Below, piece after piece: positions 1 to 7,182 of a DNA stretch of 11,714 nucleotides. The position numbers and the translations under genes are program-made. The stretch is from NCBI GenBank assembly GCA_014860005.1, contig JACZKP010000064.1, forward strand, positions 1 to 11,714. Reading direction: 5' to 3'. A model generated the notes under the pieces. That model was given only the letters and a program-made list of their open reading frames with translations, ran no database searches and was not told the origin of the DNA. The stretch's first letter is position 1; every line of letters starts with the position of its first letter. This DNA is from Verrucomicrobiota bacterium (GTDB lineage: Bacteria; Verrucomicrobiota; Verrucomicrobiae; Limisphaerales; UBA11358).

Positions 1-611
1 CGGTTCGCCTCATCAACAACCTGGTCATCATGGGCATGGGCGAACCGCTGGCCAATTACGACAACCTGCTGAAGGCGCTGCGCATTCTGAACGCACCGTG
101 GGGCGGCGGCATGGGGGCGCGCAAAATCACGATTTCCACGAGCGGACTGGCACCGCAAATCCGCAAACTTGCCGACGAGCCGGAACAATTCCGACTGGCC
201 GTTTCCCTGCACGGCGCCACGGACGCAGTGCGTTCGCGCATCATGCCGGTGAACCGCAAGTTTCCACTTCAGGAATTGACCGCAGCGCTGGAATACTATC
301 GCGCGAAACGCGAACGGATGATTACCTTCGAATACATCCTGATCGCCGGCGTGAACGATTCACCGGAGCAAGCCCGCCCGCTGGCCGCCCTGGCGCGGCG
401 ACTACACGCGAAGGTGAATTTGATTCCCTACAATCACGTGGAGGGCCTCGCTTGGGATCGGCCCAGTGAGGCTGTTTGCGAGGCATTTCTCGCGGTGCTC
501 GAAAAGCAAAGAGTCATCGCCACGTTGCGTCGCGAAAAGGGGCACGACATTGAGGCAGCCTGCGGGCAGTTGCGGTTGAAAACAGAACGTGAACTGGCCG
601 CCACGACCTGA
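1..611 (+). CDS. rlmN: Dual-specificity 23S rRNA/tRNA adenine C2-methyltransferase RlmN, 3' part
   Basis: The reading frame is open from base 3 and the true start lies outside the window; the ATG at 30 is internal. RlmN is a cytosolic radical-SAM enzyme that methylates C2 of A2503 in 23S rRNA and A37 of some tRNAs. What is visible fits the C-terminal two thirds of the family: the GEP motif in MGMGEPLANY (codons from about 33), KITISTSGL, the SLHGATDAVRSRIMPVNR block, the EYILIAGVND segment, KVNLIPYNHVEG, and the C-terminal DIEAACGQL, whose Cys codon (561-563) matches the catalytic methyl-carrier Cys355 of E. coli RlmN. The CxxxCxxC Fe-S cysteines would be upstream of the window. RlmN and Cfr are related; the product reads as ordinary RlmN. 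It ends with TGA at 609-611, 12 nt before the next gene. Confidence 0.95.
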   Translation, partial: VRLINNLVIMGMGEPLANYDNLLKALRILNAPWGGGMGARKITISTSGLAPQIRKLADEPEQFRLAVSLHGATDAVRSRIMPVNRKFPLQELTAALEYYRAKRERMITFEYILIAGVNDSPEQARPLAALARRLHAKVNLIPYNHVEGLAWDRPSEAVCEAFLAVLEKQRVIATLRREKGHDIEAACGQLRLKTERELAATT

Positions 612-623
612 TAGATTGGCGGC

Positions 624-827
624 GTGAAACGAGCCTCGCCCAAGCAATCCCTGGCGCAGCGCACCGCCAAAGTGCTCGCGCGTCTCACCTCATTGCGCGG
701 GATGAGCGACGACGAAAAGGCGTTGCACGCGCTGGGGCTGGCCGCCACTCCGGAGGAACGATGGAAGCTGGTTCGAAATCATATCCGATTGTTCAACTCT
801 TCACCGCGCTCGAGGCGGAAGGCATAA
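624..827 (+). CDS. Small protein of unknown function, overlapping the nucleotidyltransferase gene
   Basis: This 67-aa ORF starts at a GTG (reads VKRASPKQSLAQ) 12 nt after rlmN and ends with TAA inside the next gene, overlapping it by 67 nt in another frame. It is very basic at both ends and predicted mostly helical, with the segment DDEKALHALGLAATPEERW in the middle and a basic tail ending PRSRRKA. I do not recognise a named family. From memory, short proteins with a TPEERW-type motif precede nucleotidyltransferase-like genes in verrucomicrobial genomes, which would make it a partner (possibly antitoxin) of the next gene; that is inference. The ribosome-binding GGAGG of the next gene lies within the codons for PEER, so the two are probably translationally coupled. 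A spurious ORF or a frameshifted 5' end of the next gene are alternatives. Confidence 0.5.
   Translation: MKRASPKQSLAQRTAKVLARLTSLRGMSDDEKALHALGLAATPEERWKLVRNHIRLFNSSPRSRRKA
752..756 (+). promoter_or_regulatory. Shine-Dalgarno site for the nucleotidyltransferase gene
   Basis: GGAGG (GGAGGAA with the next two bases) lies four bases before the ATG at 761. It supports that ATG as the start rather than the later in-frame ATG at 833. It sits inside the coding sequence of the preceding small ORF. Confidence 0.55.
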
Positions 828-1264
828 AGTTCATGCTGGTGGGCATGTCGGCCGCCAACTTGCAGGGCGTGCTGGCGACCACGGTTGATGTGGAAGTCTG
901 GATCGGCCTGCCGTCGCGCCAATACATGCGGGTGATCAATCTATGTCACAAACTTGGCGCGGTCTTGCGGAGTCCGAACAAAGTCTTCCTGAGCGATGAC
1001 ACTCCGGTTGATTTCATTTACGAGGTGACCGGCCTTGCCAGTTTCGCGCGTGAGTACCGCCGGGCGATCCGGCTGCCGTTTCACGGCCTCAAACTCCCGG
1101 TGCTGCCATTGGATCGGATTTGCCGAAGCAAACGGGCGGCGGGGCGTGACAAGGACCAACTGCACATCCTCCTCATTACACAGGCCCTGCACGCGCGAAG
1201 AGCCGCAGGCAAAGCGCGCCAACGCACCAAACCTGCAACGCCTCACCAGCGGCGTAAAGGTTGA
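761..1264 (+). CDS. Minimal nucleotidyltransferase-like protein (AbiEii/MNT type)
   Basis: This 167-aa protein looks like the pol-beta-fold nucleotidyltransferase-like proteins found in AbiEii-type and MNT-type toxin-antitoxin systems and as orphan genes. Order of elements: a helix (residues 8-21); strand and glycine turn KFMLVGMSAANLQG (23-36) in the place of the usual GG/GS motif; the carboxylate strand TTVDVEVWI (41-48) with D43 and E45; a third acidic position in PVDFIYE (D84); and the conserved C-terminal block LPLDRICRSKRAAGRDKD (115-132), as in SKxAxGRxKD families. The canonical DxD is DxE and the GS is GMS, so catalysis may be altered or lost. The tail (147-167) is strongly basic. Family members transfer NMP groups to tRNA or proteins, but substrate and activity cannot be told here. 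The family-level call is good; the toxin role is only inferred from the overlapping small gene. Confidence 0.7.
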   Translation: MEAGSKSYPIVQLFTALEAEGIKFMLVGMSAANLQGVLATTVDVEVWIGLPSRQYMRVINLCHKLGAVLRSPNKVFLSDDTPVDFIYEVTGLASFAREYRRAIRLPFHGLKLPVLPLDRICRSKRAAGRDKDQLHILLITQALHARRAAGKARQRTKPATPHQRRKG

Positions 1265-1291
1265 CGGAAAGGCGTGCGCAACGAGTGAACG

Positions 1292-1314
1292 GCTCAAGGG
1301 TCGCTACCTTGAGC
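1292..1314 (+). terminator. Perfect 8-bp hairpin after the nucleotidyltransferase gene (possible weak terminator)
   Basis: GCTCAAGG (1292-1299) is the exact reverse complement of CCTTGAGC (1307-1314), with a 7-nt loop. It lies 28 nt after the nucleotidyltransferase stop. No T-run follows, so it does not meet the intrinsic-terminator standard; it could still mark the 3' end of the rlmN-side transcript or be a chance structure. Confidence 0.3.
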
Positions 1315-1374
1315 AGGGATTGCCCAAGGATACCGGGCGATGGCTTCGTTCCAATCTCGCCGCCATTGTGTAAT

Positions 1375-1419
1375 TCCACGGTCGCGAGATTTATTATTAA
1401 ACGTGACGACAACCGTGGA
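1375..1419 (+). promoter_or_regulatory. Inverted repeat flanking an AT-rich, promoter-like patch upstream of the coiled-coil gene
   Basis: TCCACGGT (1375-1382) and ACCGTGGA (1412-1419) are perfect 8-bp inverted copies 29 nt apart. Between them is ATTTATTATTAA (about 1389-1400), the clearest AT-rich stretch in this GC-rich intergenic region and compatible with a -10 element (TATTAT at 1392-1397). No convincing -35 at 17 bp was found; TTGTGT at 1366-1371 is 20 bp away. The layout, 24 nt before the ATG at 1443, fits a promoter with an operator dyad or a stem-loop in the leader. The rest of the 1265-1442 gap holds nothing else I can name. Confidence 0.35.
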
Positions 1420-1442
1420 TGTCTGTCTAATAACCGTCAATC

Positions 1443-2870
1443 ATGCGCGAGCCACAAACAACCGACCGTCGGACGTTGCCTTCCGCGTCTGCTCACTCCC
1501 GTTCCCTGAAGTCGCTTTTCCGCCGACTGGCGCTCCTGCTGATGTTTAGGGGCGCGGTGCAATGGGCCACCGTCTGGTTCTTCCTCTGGGGCGTGGTAGT
1601 TCTGGCCATTCGTTTTTCCGGCGCGTTGGAAGATTCCTGGCTCGGTTACGGACTGCTGGGTTTCCTCCCGCTGGCGCTGGTGGCTGCGTTTCGCGAGTGG
1701 CGACGCCAACCCGCGTTTACCAAGGTCCGTGCCGTGTACGACGATTTGAACCGCTGCGGAGGCGTGATCATGACCGAGGAAGTCGCGGACATGTCTGCGT
1801 GGCAGGATCGCGTGCCTTCGGCAGCCACACCACGATTGCGCTGGCGCAGCGGGCGGGCAATGGGATTGTTCAGCCTTTCGGCAGTTTTTGTGGCCGTAAC
1901 ATTGCTGTTGCCCGATCGCTTGACGACATTGTCCGCCAAACCAACGTTGGAGATTGGAAAGTTGGTCGAGGAATTGCGGGCGGAGATCGAAGTGCTGGAG
2001 GAGGAGAAAATCCTGGAGGAAAACAAAGCCGACGAACTGCAGCAGCAGTTGTCCAAGCTCAAGGAGGAATCGTCCGGACTCGACCCAAACAAAACCTGGG
2101 AGGCGCTGGATCATCTCAAAGAATCGAACAGCGACCTCGCCCGGCAGGCAGCCGAGGAAGCCCTGGCCAAACTCACCAGTCTCACGCGCGCCGAGACGCT
2201 CGCGAGCGCGCTGCAATCCGCGGCGGAATCAGGCATGAGCGAGGACACCGCCACGCGCGCGGCCCAAGACCTCGCGTCCATGGTGAAGTCAGCCAAGCTG
2301 GAGGAAGGTTTGTTAAAAGGCGAAATCCCGCCGGAACTGCTGTCTGATCTCAGCGGACTCAGCAAGGAGGACATGGAAAAACTGTTGAGCGCGCTGAAGT
2401 TCAACAAGGAGAGTCTGGGCAAAGCAGTCGCCAAGCTGGCCAACCTCAAGTTGATTGACGCCGAGTTGCTGGGCAAATGCGACAAGGCCGGCGCGTGTTT
2501 GAATCCCGATGCCCTCGCGGCATTCCTGGCCGAGTGCGAAGGTGAATGTGAGGGACTGATCGAACTGGTCGCCAGCTATTGCCGCGGCGGCGTTGATCGT
2601 GGCCGGGGCGATGCGCCGATGACTTGGACCGACGGTTCTGCCGAAGACGGCGCCAAGTTCAAGGAGGAAACGCTTCCGCCCTCGAGCCGGTTGTCGGATT
2701 CACAGTTTGTCGGCGTGAGCCGCGCGGCACCGGACTTGAGTGGCGAAGATGTGGTTGCCGGCAGCGGCGCTCTGGTTGGGGCGCGAAGCGGCGGCGGCGC
2801 CGCCCACTCGCAAGTGATTTTGCCGCGGCACAAACAGACCGTGCAGCGCTTCTTCAAACGTGAAGAATAG
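1443..2870 (+). CDS. Membrane-anchored coiled-coil protein of MoxR/VWA operon, with cysteine cluster
   Basis: This is a 475-aa protein without a family name I can assign with certainty. A basic N-terminus (LKSLFRRLALLL) precedes hydrophobic segments at about 36-58 and 66-82, then a cytosolic-looking stretch, then a third TM at about 140-157. After it comes a highly charged coiled coil (about 168-212; e.g. EELRAEIEVLEEEKILEENK) and a long helical Ala/Leu/Glu/Lys region to about 340. Five cysteines cluster at 346-380 (C-x5-C-x12-C-x3-C-x10-C). The tail is low-complexity Gly/Ala-rich and ends ILPRHKQTVQRFFKREE. From memory, similar large helical membrane proteins ending in an LPxxxxxxVxxFF-like motif accompany MoxR/DUF58 operons in Planctomycetes and Verrucomicrobia. 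The start is the ATG at 1443; no clear ribosome site is visible, and ATG 1542 would cut away the basic leader but keep TM1. It probably belongs functionally to the downstream operon. Confidence 0.8.
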   Translation: MREPQTTDRRTLPSASAHSRSLKSLFRRLALLLMFRGAVQWATVWFFLWGVVVLAIRFSGALEDSWLGYGLLGFLPLALVAAFREWRRQPAFTKVRAVYDDLNRCGGVIMTEEVADMSAWQDRVPSAATPRLRWRSGRAMGLFSLSAVFVAVTLLLPDRLTTLSAKPTLEIGKLVEELRAEIEVLEEEKILEENKADELQQQLSKLKEESSGLDPNKTWEALDHLKESNSDLARQAAEEALAKLTSLTRAETLASALQSAAESGMSEDTATRAAQDLASMVKSAKLEEGLLKGEIPPELLSDLSGLSKEDMEKLLSALKFNKESLGKAVAKLANLKLIDAELLGKCDKAGACLNPDALAAFLAECEGECEGLIELVASYCRGGVDRGRGDAPMTWTDGSAEDGAKFKEETLPPSSRLSDSQFVGVSRAAPDLSGEDVVAGSGALVGARSGGGAAHSQVILPRHKQTVQRFFKREE

Positions 2871-2879
2871 AGACCCCTT

Positions 2880-2968
2880 GAAAAACGCCCGCTCCCATAG
2901 TAGTCGCCGACGTGAGGAGGCGGAGTCACAGGGTGCCATGACGCCTGGCTTCGAGACTGCGAACCATT
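2880..2968. repeat. Putative dispersed intergenic repeat between the coiled-coil gene and the MoxR gene
   Basis: The 108-bp gap holds no ORF of its own. Its core (about 2901-2925) reads TAGTCGCCGACGTGAGGAGG followed by CGGAG, with CGCC and GGCG arms facing each other across a 10-nt loop (imperfect palindrome), then a second small dyad, GTCA (2925-2928) with TGAC (2939-2942). I associate the GTCGCCGACGTGAGGAGGCG type of core with a multi-copy intergenic element of verrucomicrobial genomes; this is recollection, and only one copy is in the window. It may contribute a transcript boundary or a promoter for the MoxR gene; no T-run or obvious -10 is present. Confidence 0.35.
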
Positions 2969-2978
2969 TGTGAAATCC

Positions 2979-4019
2979 ATGAGCGAACCCACCTCAATCC
3001 TGAAACCCGCCGAACTGGAGCCCGCCGCCGAACTGGCGCGCAAAGCCCTCGAACAACTGGACCGAATTCTTCTGGGCCGGAGCGAACTCCATCGCCTGGT
3101 GCTCATCGGTATTCTCAGCAAGGGCCACGTGTTGCTGGAAGGCGTGCCCGGCTTGGGAAAGACCGCGCTGGTCAAGACCATCGGCCAGGTGTTGCGCCTC
3201 GACTTCAAGCGCATCCAATTCACGCCCGACCTGATGCCCGGTGACATTCTAGGCACGCACATCTTGCAGGAAACGGGCAGCGGCAAACGCGACCTCGTGT
3301 TTCAGCCCGGCCCGGTCTTCACCAATATTCTGCTGGCTGACGAAATCAACCGCGCCTCGCCCAAGACGCAATCCGCCTTGTTGGAAACCATGCAGGAAAA
3401 CTGTGTCACCCTGCTGGGCACCACGCGTCCCCTGCCCCAGCCGTTCTTTGTGCTCGCCAGCCAGAACCCGATTGAACTCGAAGGCACCTATCCGTTGCCG
3501 GAAGCGCAGATTGATCGCTTCCTGTTCCGGTTGTTGTTCGATCAAGTCAACGCCGACGTGTTGGATCGCATCATTTCTGAGCGGCGCCGCGGCGAACTCC
3601 CCGCGCCGACCTGGCAAATGGAACGCGGCGATCTGGAAATCATCTTCCAGATCATGGATCGGATTTATCTCCCGCGGCCGGTGTCCCGCTACGTGGCGCG
3701 GCTGGTTGCGGCCACCCATCCGGGCGGTGTGGAAGCCACGGAGTCCATGAATCGCTACATCGCTTATGGCGCCTCGCCACGCGCAGCCATTGCCATTGGC
3801 GAAGCGGCCCGGGCGCACGCGCTGGTGGCCGGCCGGCCCAGTGTCGGATTTGAAGACGTCAAAGCGGTGGCGCAACCGGTGTTGAACCACCGGCTGCTGT
3901 TGAATTACCAGGCCCGCTTCGACCGCATGAATTCCTCAAAGCTGGTGACGGAACTGCTGGCGCAACTGGACGAAACCGGGTTGAAGTTGCCGAATGATGT
4001 TGAACTGCAACCGGCATGA
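2979..4019 (+). CDS. MoxR-family AAA+ ATPase
   Basis: This is a 346-aa AAA+ ATPase of the MoxR/RavA clade (AAA_3 plus AAA lid). The family acts as a cytosolic chaperone that remodels or matures partner complexes, usually with VWA-domain proteins. Visible motifs: Walker A GVPGLGKT (residues 55-62); FTPDLMPGDILG with the clade-typical DLMPGD; Walker B LLADEINRASPK (D121, E122); sensor 1 ASQNPIELEGTYPLPEAQID with N163; and sensor 2 GASPRA with R268. Length is normal for the family. An in-frame GTG at 2970 would add three residues; the ATG at 2979 (MSEPTS) is preferred. Neither has a strong ribosome site. The last base of the ATG-TGA overlap ties it to the next gene (ATGA at 4016-4019). The DUF58 and VWA genes downstream are its likely partners. 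Confidence 0.95.
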   Translation: MSEPTSILKPAELEPAAELARKALEQLDRILLGRSELHRLVLIGILSKGHVLLEGVPGLGKTALVKTIGQVLRLDFKRIQFTPDLMPGDILGTHILQETGSGKRDLVFQPGPVFTNILLADEINRASPKTQSALLETMQENCVTLLGTTRPLPQPFFVLASQNPIELEGTYPLPEAQIDRFLFRLLFDQVNADVLDRIISERRRGELPAPTWQMERGDLEIIFQIMDRIYLPRPVSRYVARLVAATHPGGVEATESMNRYIAYGASPRAAIAIGEAARAHALVAGRPSVGFEDVKAVAQPVLNHRLLLNYQARFDRMNSSKLVTELLAQLDETGLKLPNDVELQPA

Positions 4020-6244
4020 ACCGTCCGCTCCTGTTCCTCGTTTGCGGCATTCTTGGCGTCCGGTTTGTTACGCCAGCCGCCGCGGATCGGTTTGATGACA
4101 TCATCGTTGCGCCGCAGGCGGTGCCTGCGGGACAAACGTATCACGGTTATTGCGAGTTCCGCGTCATTCTGGAGAACCAGTCCCCACAGGACACTCATCG
4201 CGTGACGCTGGTCTTTCCCGAACACTCCTACAACTGGGGCAACTCCATCCGCAGTATCTCGCGCACGGTGACGCTGGCGCCCAATTCACGGTCCGTCGTG
4301 CCCCTCTGGCAGCCGCCGCTGCCGGCAAACGGTAATTCGCAGATTCGCGTGGAGGTGGACGGGCGCACTGTCGGTTCGGTCAATTTGCCCAACGGTCACC
4401 AGCACCTCAACCGCGGTCGACACAGCTACGGCGGGGCAGTTGCGCCGGTGACGGTCCTCGTCAGCCGGAGTCTCGATTTCGATGAACTCACCCGGGCGAT
4501 GCGCGGCAGCCGGATGCCGTTTGCGGCGGAAATGGCCACGGGCGCGGCGGACTCCCGATCCCGCGGGGTCACGCCCACGGTCTGGATGCCGGATTACACC
4601 CACTCCGGGCCGCATTGGCTTGAACTGGAGTACGATCCCCCAATACCGGTTCAGAGCGTGCGTGTTTATGACACCACGTCTTCTCGCATCAACGGTGAAC
4701 TGATTTTGACCGGCAGCTCCGGCACCAATCTGGCGCGGCTGCCGATTACTCCAACGACCTCGCGTTCCGGGAGCACGGCCTTCCGTGAATTCACCTGTCC
4801 CTTGACACCCGAACCGGTCAAAACCGTGCGGCTCGAGTATCCGTCGGCTTCGTACAACTCGGTTGGCATAGATGCCGTGGAACTGGTGGGGCCATCTGGC
4901 AGTGCTTGGGCGGCTACCGCGCGGGCCAGCAGCGACGCGGGCAGCGTCATGTCGGGGCACGTGCCCGGCAGCCCGGGGTTTGAACCCCGGCAGTTCCTGC
5001 GCGCCGAAATGCCGGTCGCCGAATGGAGCGAGTCCTGGCTGGCGTACACGGCGTATGACGCAATCGCTCTCGGCGCGGTGGATTTTGGCAACCTGCCGCC
5101 CGCCATCGCCGCGGCGTTGTGGCGCTATGCCGAGGCCGGCGGCAATTTGTTCCTGTTCGGCAACGTCGCCGTGCCAAAGCCGTGGGCTTCGCTGAAAGCC
5201 GTCAATGTTGAAGGCGTACGGCAACTGGAGATTGGCTTTGGCCGTTGCTTCCTCTTGAACCACGAAAAGGCGGCGGGCCTGACCACCGAGGCCATCAAAG
5301 CCATGCTCGACTCGGCCACCGAGTCGGCTCAGTACTGGCAATCCTTGCCCAATGAAGAAAGCGCCAATCACATTTTCCCCGTCGTGGCGGATTTTCAAAT
5401 CCCGGTGCGGGGGACCGTGTTGATCATGCTGGGTTTTGTGCTGTTGATTGGTCCGGTCAATCTCATCGTGCTCGCGCGCATGAAACGTCGCGTCTGGATG
5501 TTGTGGACCATCCCGGGAATCTCCGTTGCCACCTGCCTGATGGTGTTTGCCTACAGTCTGGCGCGCGAAGGCGTGACACCCGACGTGCGGCTCGAAGGCG
5601 TGACGCTGCTGGACCAAGCCAACCGGCGGGCCACCTCCATCGGAGCGACGGCGTTCTACTGTCCGCTCACGCCGAATCAGGGTTTGCAGTTTGGGTTCGA
5701 GACGGAAGTCACTCCGCTGGTCGGCACTGATTACCGCAGAGGCACGCAACGTGAACTTGACTGGACGCAATCCCAGCATTTGCGCCGCGGCTGGGTAACG
5801 GCGCGCGTACCGGCACATTTTCATTTGCGCAAATCCGAGACGTGCCGCGAACGCCTGCAAGTGGAGCGCGAAGGCGACAACTGGTCCGCGGTCAACGGCC
5901 TCGGCGCACCGGTCAAATCGTTGTGGTTCGCCGACGCCAATGGAAAAGTATTCACCGCTGGCCAGATCGGCGCCGGCCAAAAGGCTAACCTCTCACGCTC
6001 GACTGAATCTCGAAATCTCCGCGCGCAAGCCGGCGCCCGGGCGTTGTTTGCCCGCGTCAGTTACGGCGGGCAAGCCGGTCAGCTTTCGGGAAAGGAAGTT
6101 TCGTTCCTCCTGCCCGGCACCTACATCGCCGAGGTGGAAGGCAGTCCTTTTCTGGAAAATGGCCTTGGACCCAATGTGAAAAAAGCCCGCGTCAAAGCGC
6201 GCACGTTTGTCTATGGCATTCTTGAATCCACCCCGGCGCCATGA
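4016..6244 (+). CDS. Exported membrane mosaic protein: discoidin-like, amidotransferase-like and two-TM regions
   Basis: This 742-aa protein has no family name I recognise. The N-terminus is a signal peptide (MNRPLLFLVCGILG...PAAA, cut probably near 23/24). About 25-140 looks like beta-rich domain(s) (FRVILENQSP; LPNGHQHLNRG). About 175-295 resembles a discoidin/F5-8C-type beta sandwich (HWLELEYDPPIPVQSVRVYD; VRLEYPSASYNSVGIDAVEL). About 335-395 resembles the class I glutamine-amidotransferase-like fold found in such operons (YDAIALGAVDFGNLPPAIAA, then EAGGNLFLFG), without a visible catalytic Cys. Two TM helices follow (about 467-487 and 494-516) joined by the basic RMKRRV loop, then a soluble domain to the end. 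The layout puts residues 24-465 in the periplasm; after TM1 and TM2 the C-terminal domain should also be periplasmic. It starts at an ATGA overlap with the MoxR gene and ends in an ATGA overlap with the ABC ATPase, so it sits inside the same operon. Confidence 0.8.
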   Translation: MNRPLLFLVCGILGVRFVTPAAADRFDDIIVAPQAVPAGQTYHGYCEFRVILENQSPQDTHRVTLVFPEHSYNWGNSIRSISRTVTLAPNSRSVVPLWQPPLPANGNSQIRVEVDGRTVGSVNLPNGHQHLNRGRHSYGGAVAPVTVLVSRSLDFDELTRAMRGSRMPFAAEMATGAADSRSRGVTPTVWMPDYTHSGPHWLELEYDPPIPVQSVRVYDTTSSRINGELILTGSSGTNLARLPITPTTSRSGSTAFREFTCPLTPEPVKTVRLEYPSASYNSVGIDAVELVGPSGSAWAATARASSDAGSVMSGHVPGSPGFEPRQFLRAEMPVAEWSESWLAYTAYDAIALGAVDFGNLPPAIAAALWRYAEAGGNLFLFGNVAVPKPWASLKAVNVEGVRQLEIGFGRCFLLNHEKAAGLTTEAIKAMLDSATESAQYWQSLPNEESANHIFPVVADFQIPVRGTVLIMLGFVLLIGPVNLIVLARMKRRVWMLWTIPGISVATCLMVFAYSLAREGVTPDVRLEGVTLLDQANRRATSIGATAFYCPLTPNQGLQFGFETEVTPLVGTDYRRGTQRELDWTQSQHLRRGWVTARVPAHFHLRKSETCRERLQVEREGDNWSAVNGLGAPVKSLWFADANGKVFTAGQIGAGQKANLSRSTESRNLRAQAGARALFARVSYGGQAGQLSGKEVSFLLPGTYIAEVEGSPFLENGLGPNVKKARVKARTFVYGILESTPAP

Positions 6245-7182
6245 AGGTCCAGGTTAAAAATCTTCGCAAGGAATTTGGCCCAACCGTGGCGGTGGACGAC
6301 ATCACGTTCGCGTTCGACTCAGGCCACGTCTTCGGCTTCGTCGGACCCAATGGCGCGGGCAAGACCACCACGATGCGCATCATTGCCACAATTGAAGAAC
6401 CCACTGATGGGGATGTCTTGCTCAACGGCGTGTCCATCCGGGAGGAGCCAGAACAGGCGCGTCGGATCGTGGGTTACGTTCCCGACTCCCTGCCGTCTCA
6501 TGCCGACATCACGGTGCATGAGTATCTCGATTTCTACGGGCGCGCTTATGGACTCCGGGGCAAGGCGCGTAAACAAGCCGTCGAGGCCATCGAGGAATTC
6601 ACCAACGTCACGGGCATCCGCGACAAGCATCTCAAGGCGCTTTCCAAGGGTATGAAGCAGCGCGTTAGCCTGGGTCGCGCGCTGGTGTACGATCCCGATG
6701 TATTAATTCTGGATGAACCCGCCGCCGGCCTGGACCCGCGGGCGCGCGTCGAGTTGCGCGAGTTGCTGATGCTCCTGGCCGAACGCAAGAAGGCCATTCT
6801 AATCAGTTCGCACATCCTCACCGAGCTGACCGAAATCTGCAACGGCGTGGTCATCATCGAACGCGGCAAGATTTTGGAGACGGGCACGATTGAAGAGGTG
6901 CTGCAAAAGAGCGCGCACCGCCGCACGGTGGCGGTGCGGTTGCTGGAGCAGGATCATCATCGCAATCCGGAACTGCTCAAGGAACTGCTCCAGACGCCGC
7001 TGGTGGAAAACGCCCGCGACGTCGCCAACGAAATTCATTTTGAGTTGAGCGGCGATGAAGGCGATGCGTGCGAAATTCTTGCGCAATTGATCGGCAAGGG
7101 TTTCAAGGTGCTGGAGTTTCGTCAGACCAAGGCGGATCTGGAGGATATTTTCATGAACGTGACGAAAGGGGGCGTGCAGTGA
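6241..7182 (+). CDS. ABC transporter ATP-binding protein (ABC-2 exporter, NatA/GldA-like)
   Basis: This is a 313-aa ATPase that energises the permease encoded next. Walker A is GPNGAGKT (35-42), the signature is LSKGMKQRV (134-142, variant of LSGGQ as is common in this clade), Walker B is VLILDEPAAGLDP (154 on, D158/E159), and the switch His is H191 in ISSHIL. The Q-loop position reads VGYVPDSLP rather than having a clear Gln. The approximately 100-residue C-terminal extension is usual in ABC-2 subfamily ATPases that include GldA, NatA and CcmA-like proteins. It begins at ATGA (overlap with the previous stop) and ends in GTGA, which starts the permease. The substrate cannot be told from the ATPase; proteins of this clade serve drug, sodium, lipid/polysaccharide and gliding-related exporters. 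Confidence 0.93.
   Translation: MKVQVKNLRKEFGPTVAVDDITFAFDSGHVFGFVGPNGAGKTTTMRIIATIEEPTDGDVLLNGVSIREEPEQARRIVGYVPDSLPSHADITVHEYLDFYGRAYGLRGKARKQAVEAIEEFTNVTGIRDKHLKALSKGMKQRVSLGRALVYDPDVLILDEPAAGLDPRARVELRELLMLLAERKKAILISSHILTELTEICNGVVIIERGKILETGTIEEVLQKSAHRRTVAVRLLEQDHHRNPELLKELLQTPLVENARDVANEIHFELSGDEGDACEILAQLIGKGFKVLEFRQTKADLEDIFMNVTKGGVQ

Noticed and set aside
1437..2216. Minus-strand open frame (259 codons) opposite the coiled-coil gene
   Set aside because: Composition is Gln/Arg-rich with no recognisable domain; the plus strand has TM segments and a coiled coil.
2576..3286. Minus-strand open frame (236 codons) running from the coiled-coil gene across the spacer into MoxR
   Set aside because: It overlaps the Walker A region of MoxR in antisense and crosses a repeat-like spacer; not a plausible gene.
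4286..5980. Long minus-strand open frame (564 codons) opposite the 742-aa gene
   Set aside because: Antisense shadow: its sequence is His/Arg/Gln/Gly-rich and without family motifs, while the plus strand has a signal peptide, TM helices and coupled start and stop.
7068..7178. Upstream ATG start for the permease
   Set aside because: It would put 37 unsupported residues wholly within the ATPase gene; the GTG at 7179 in a GTGA overlap matches the other junctions.
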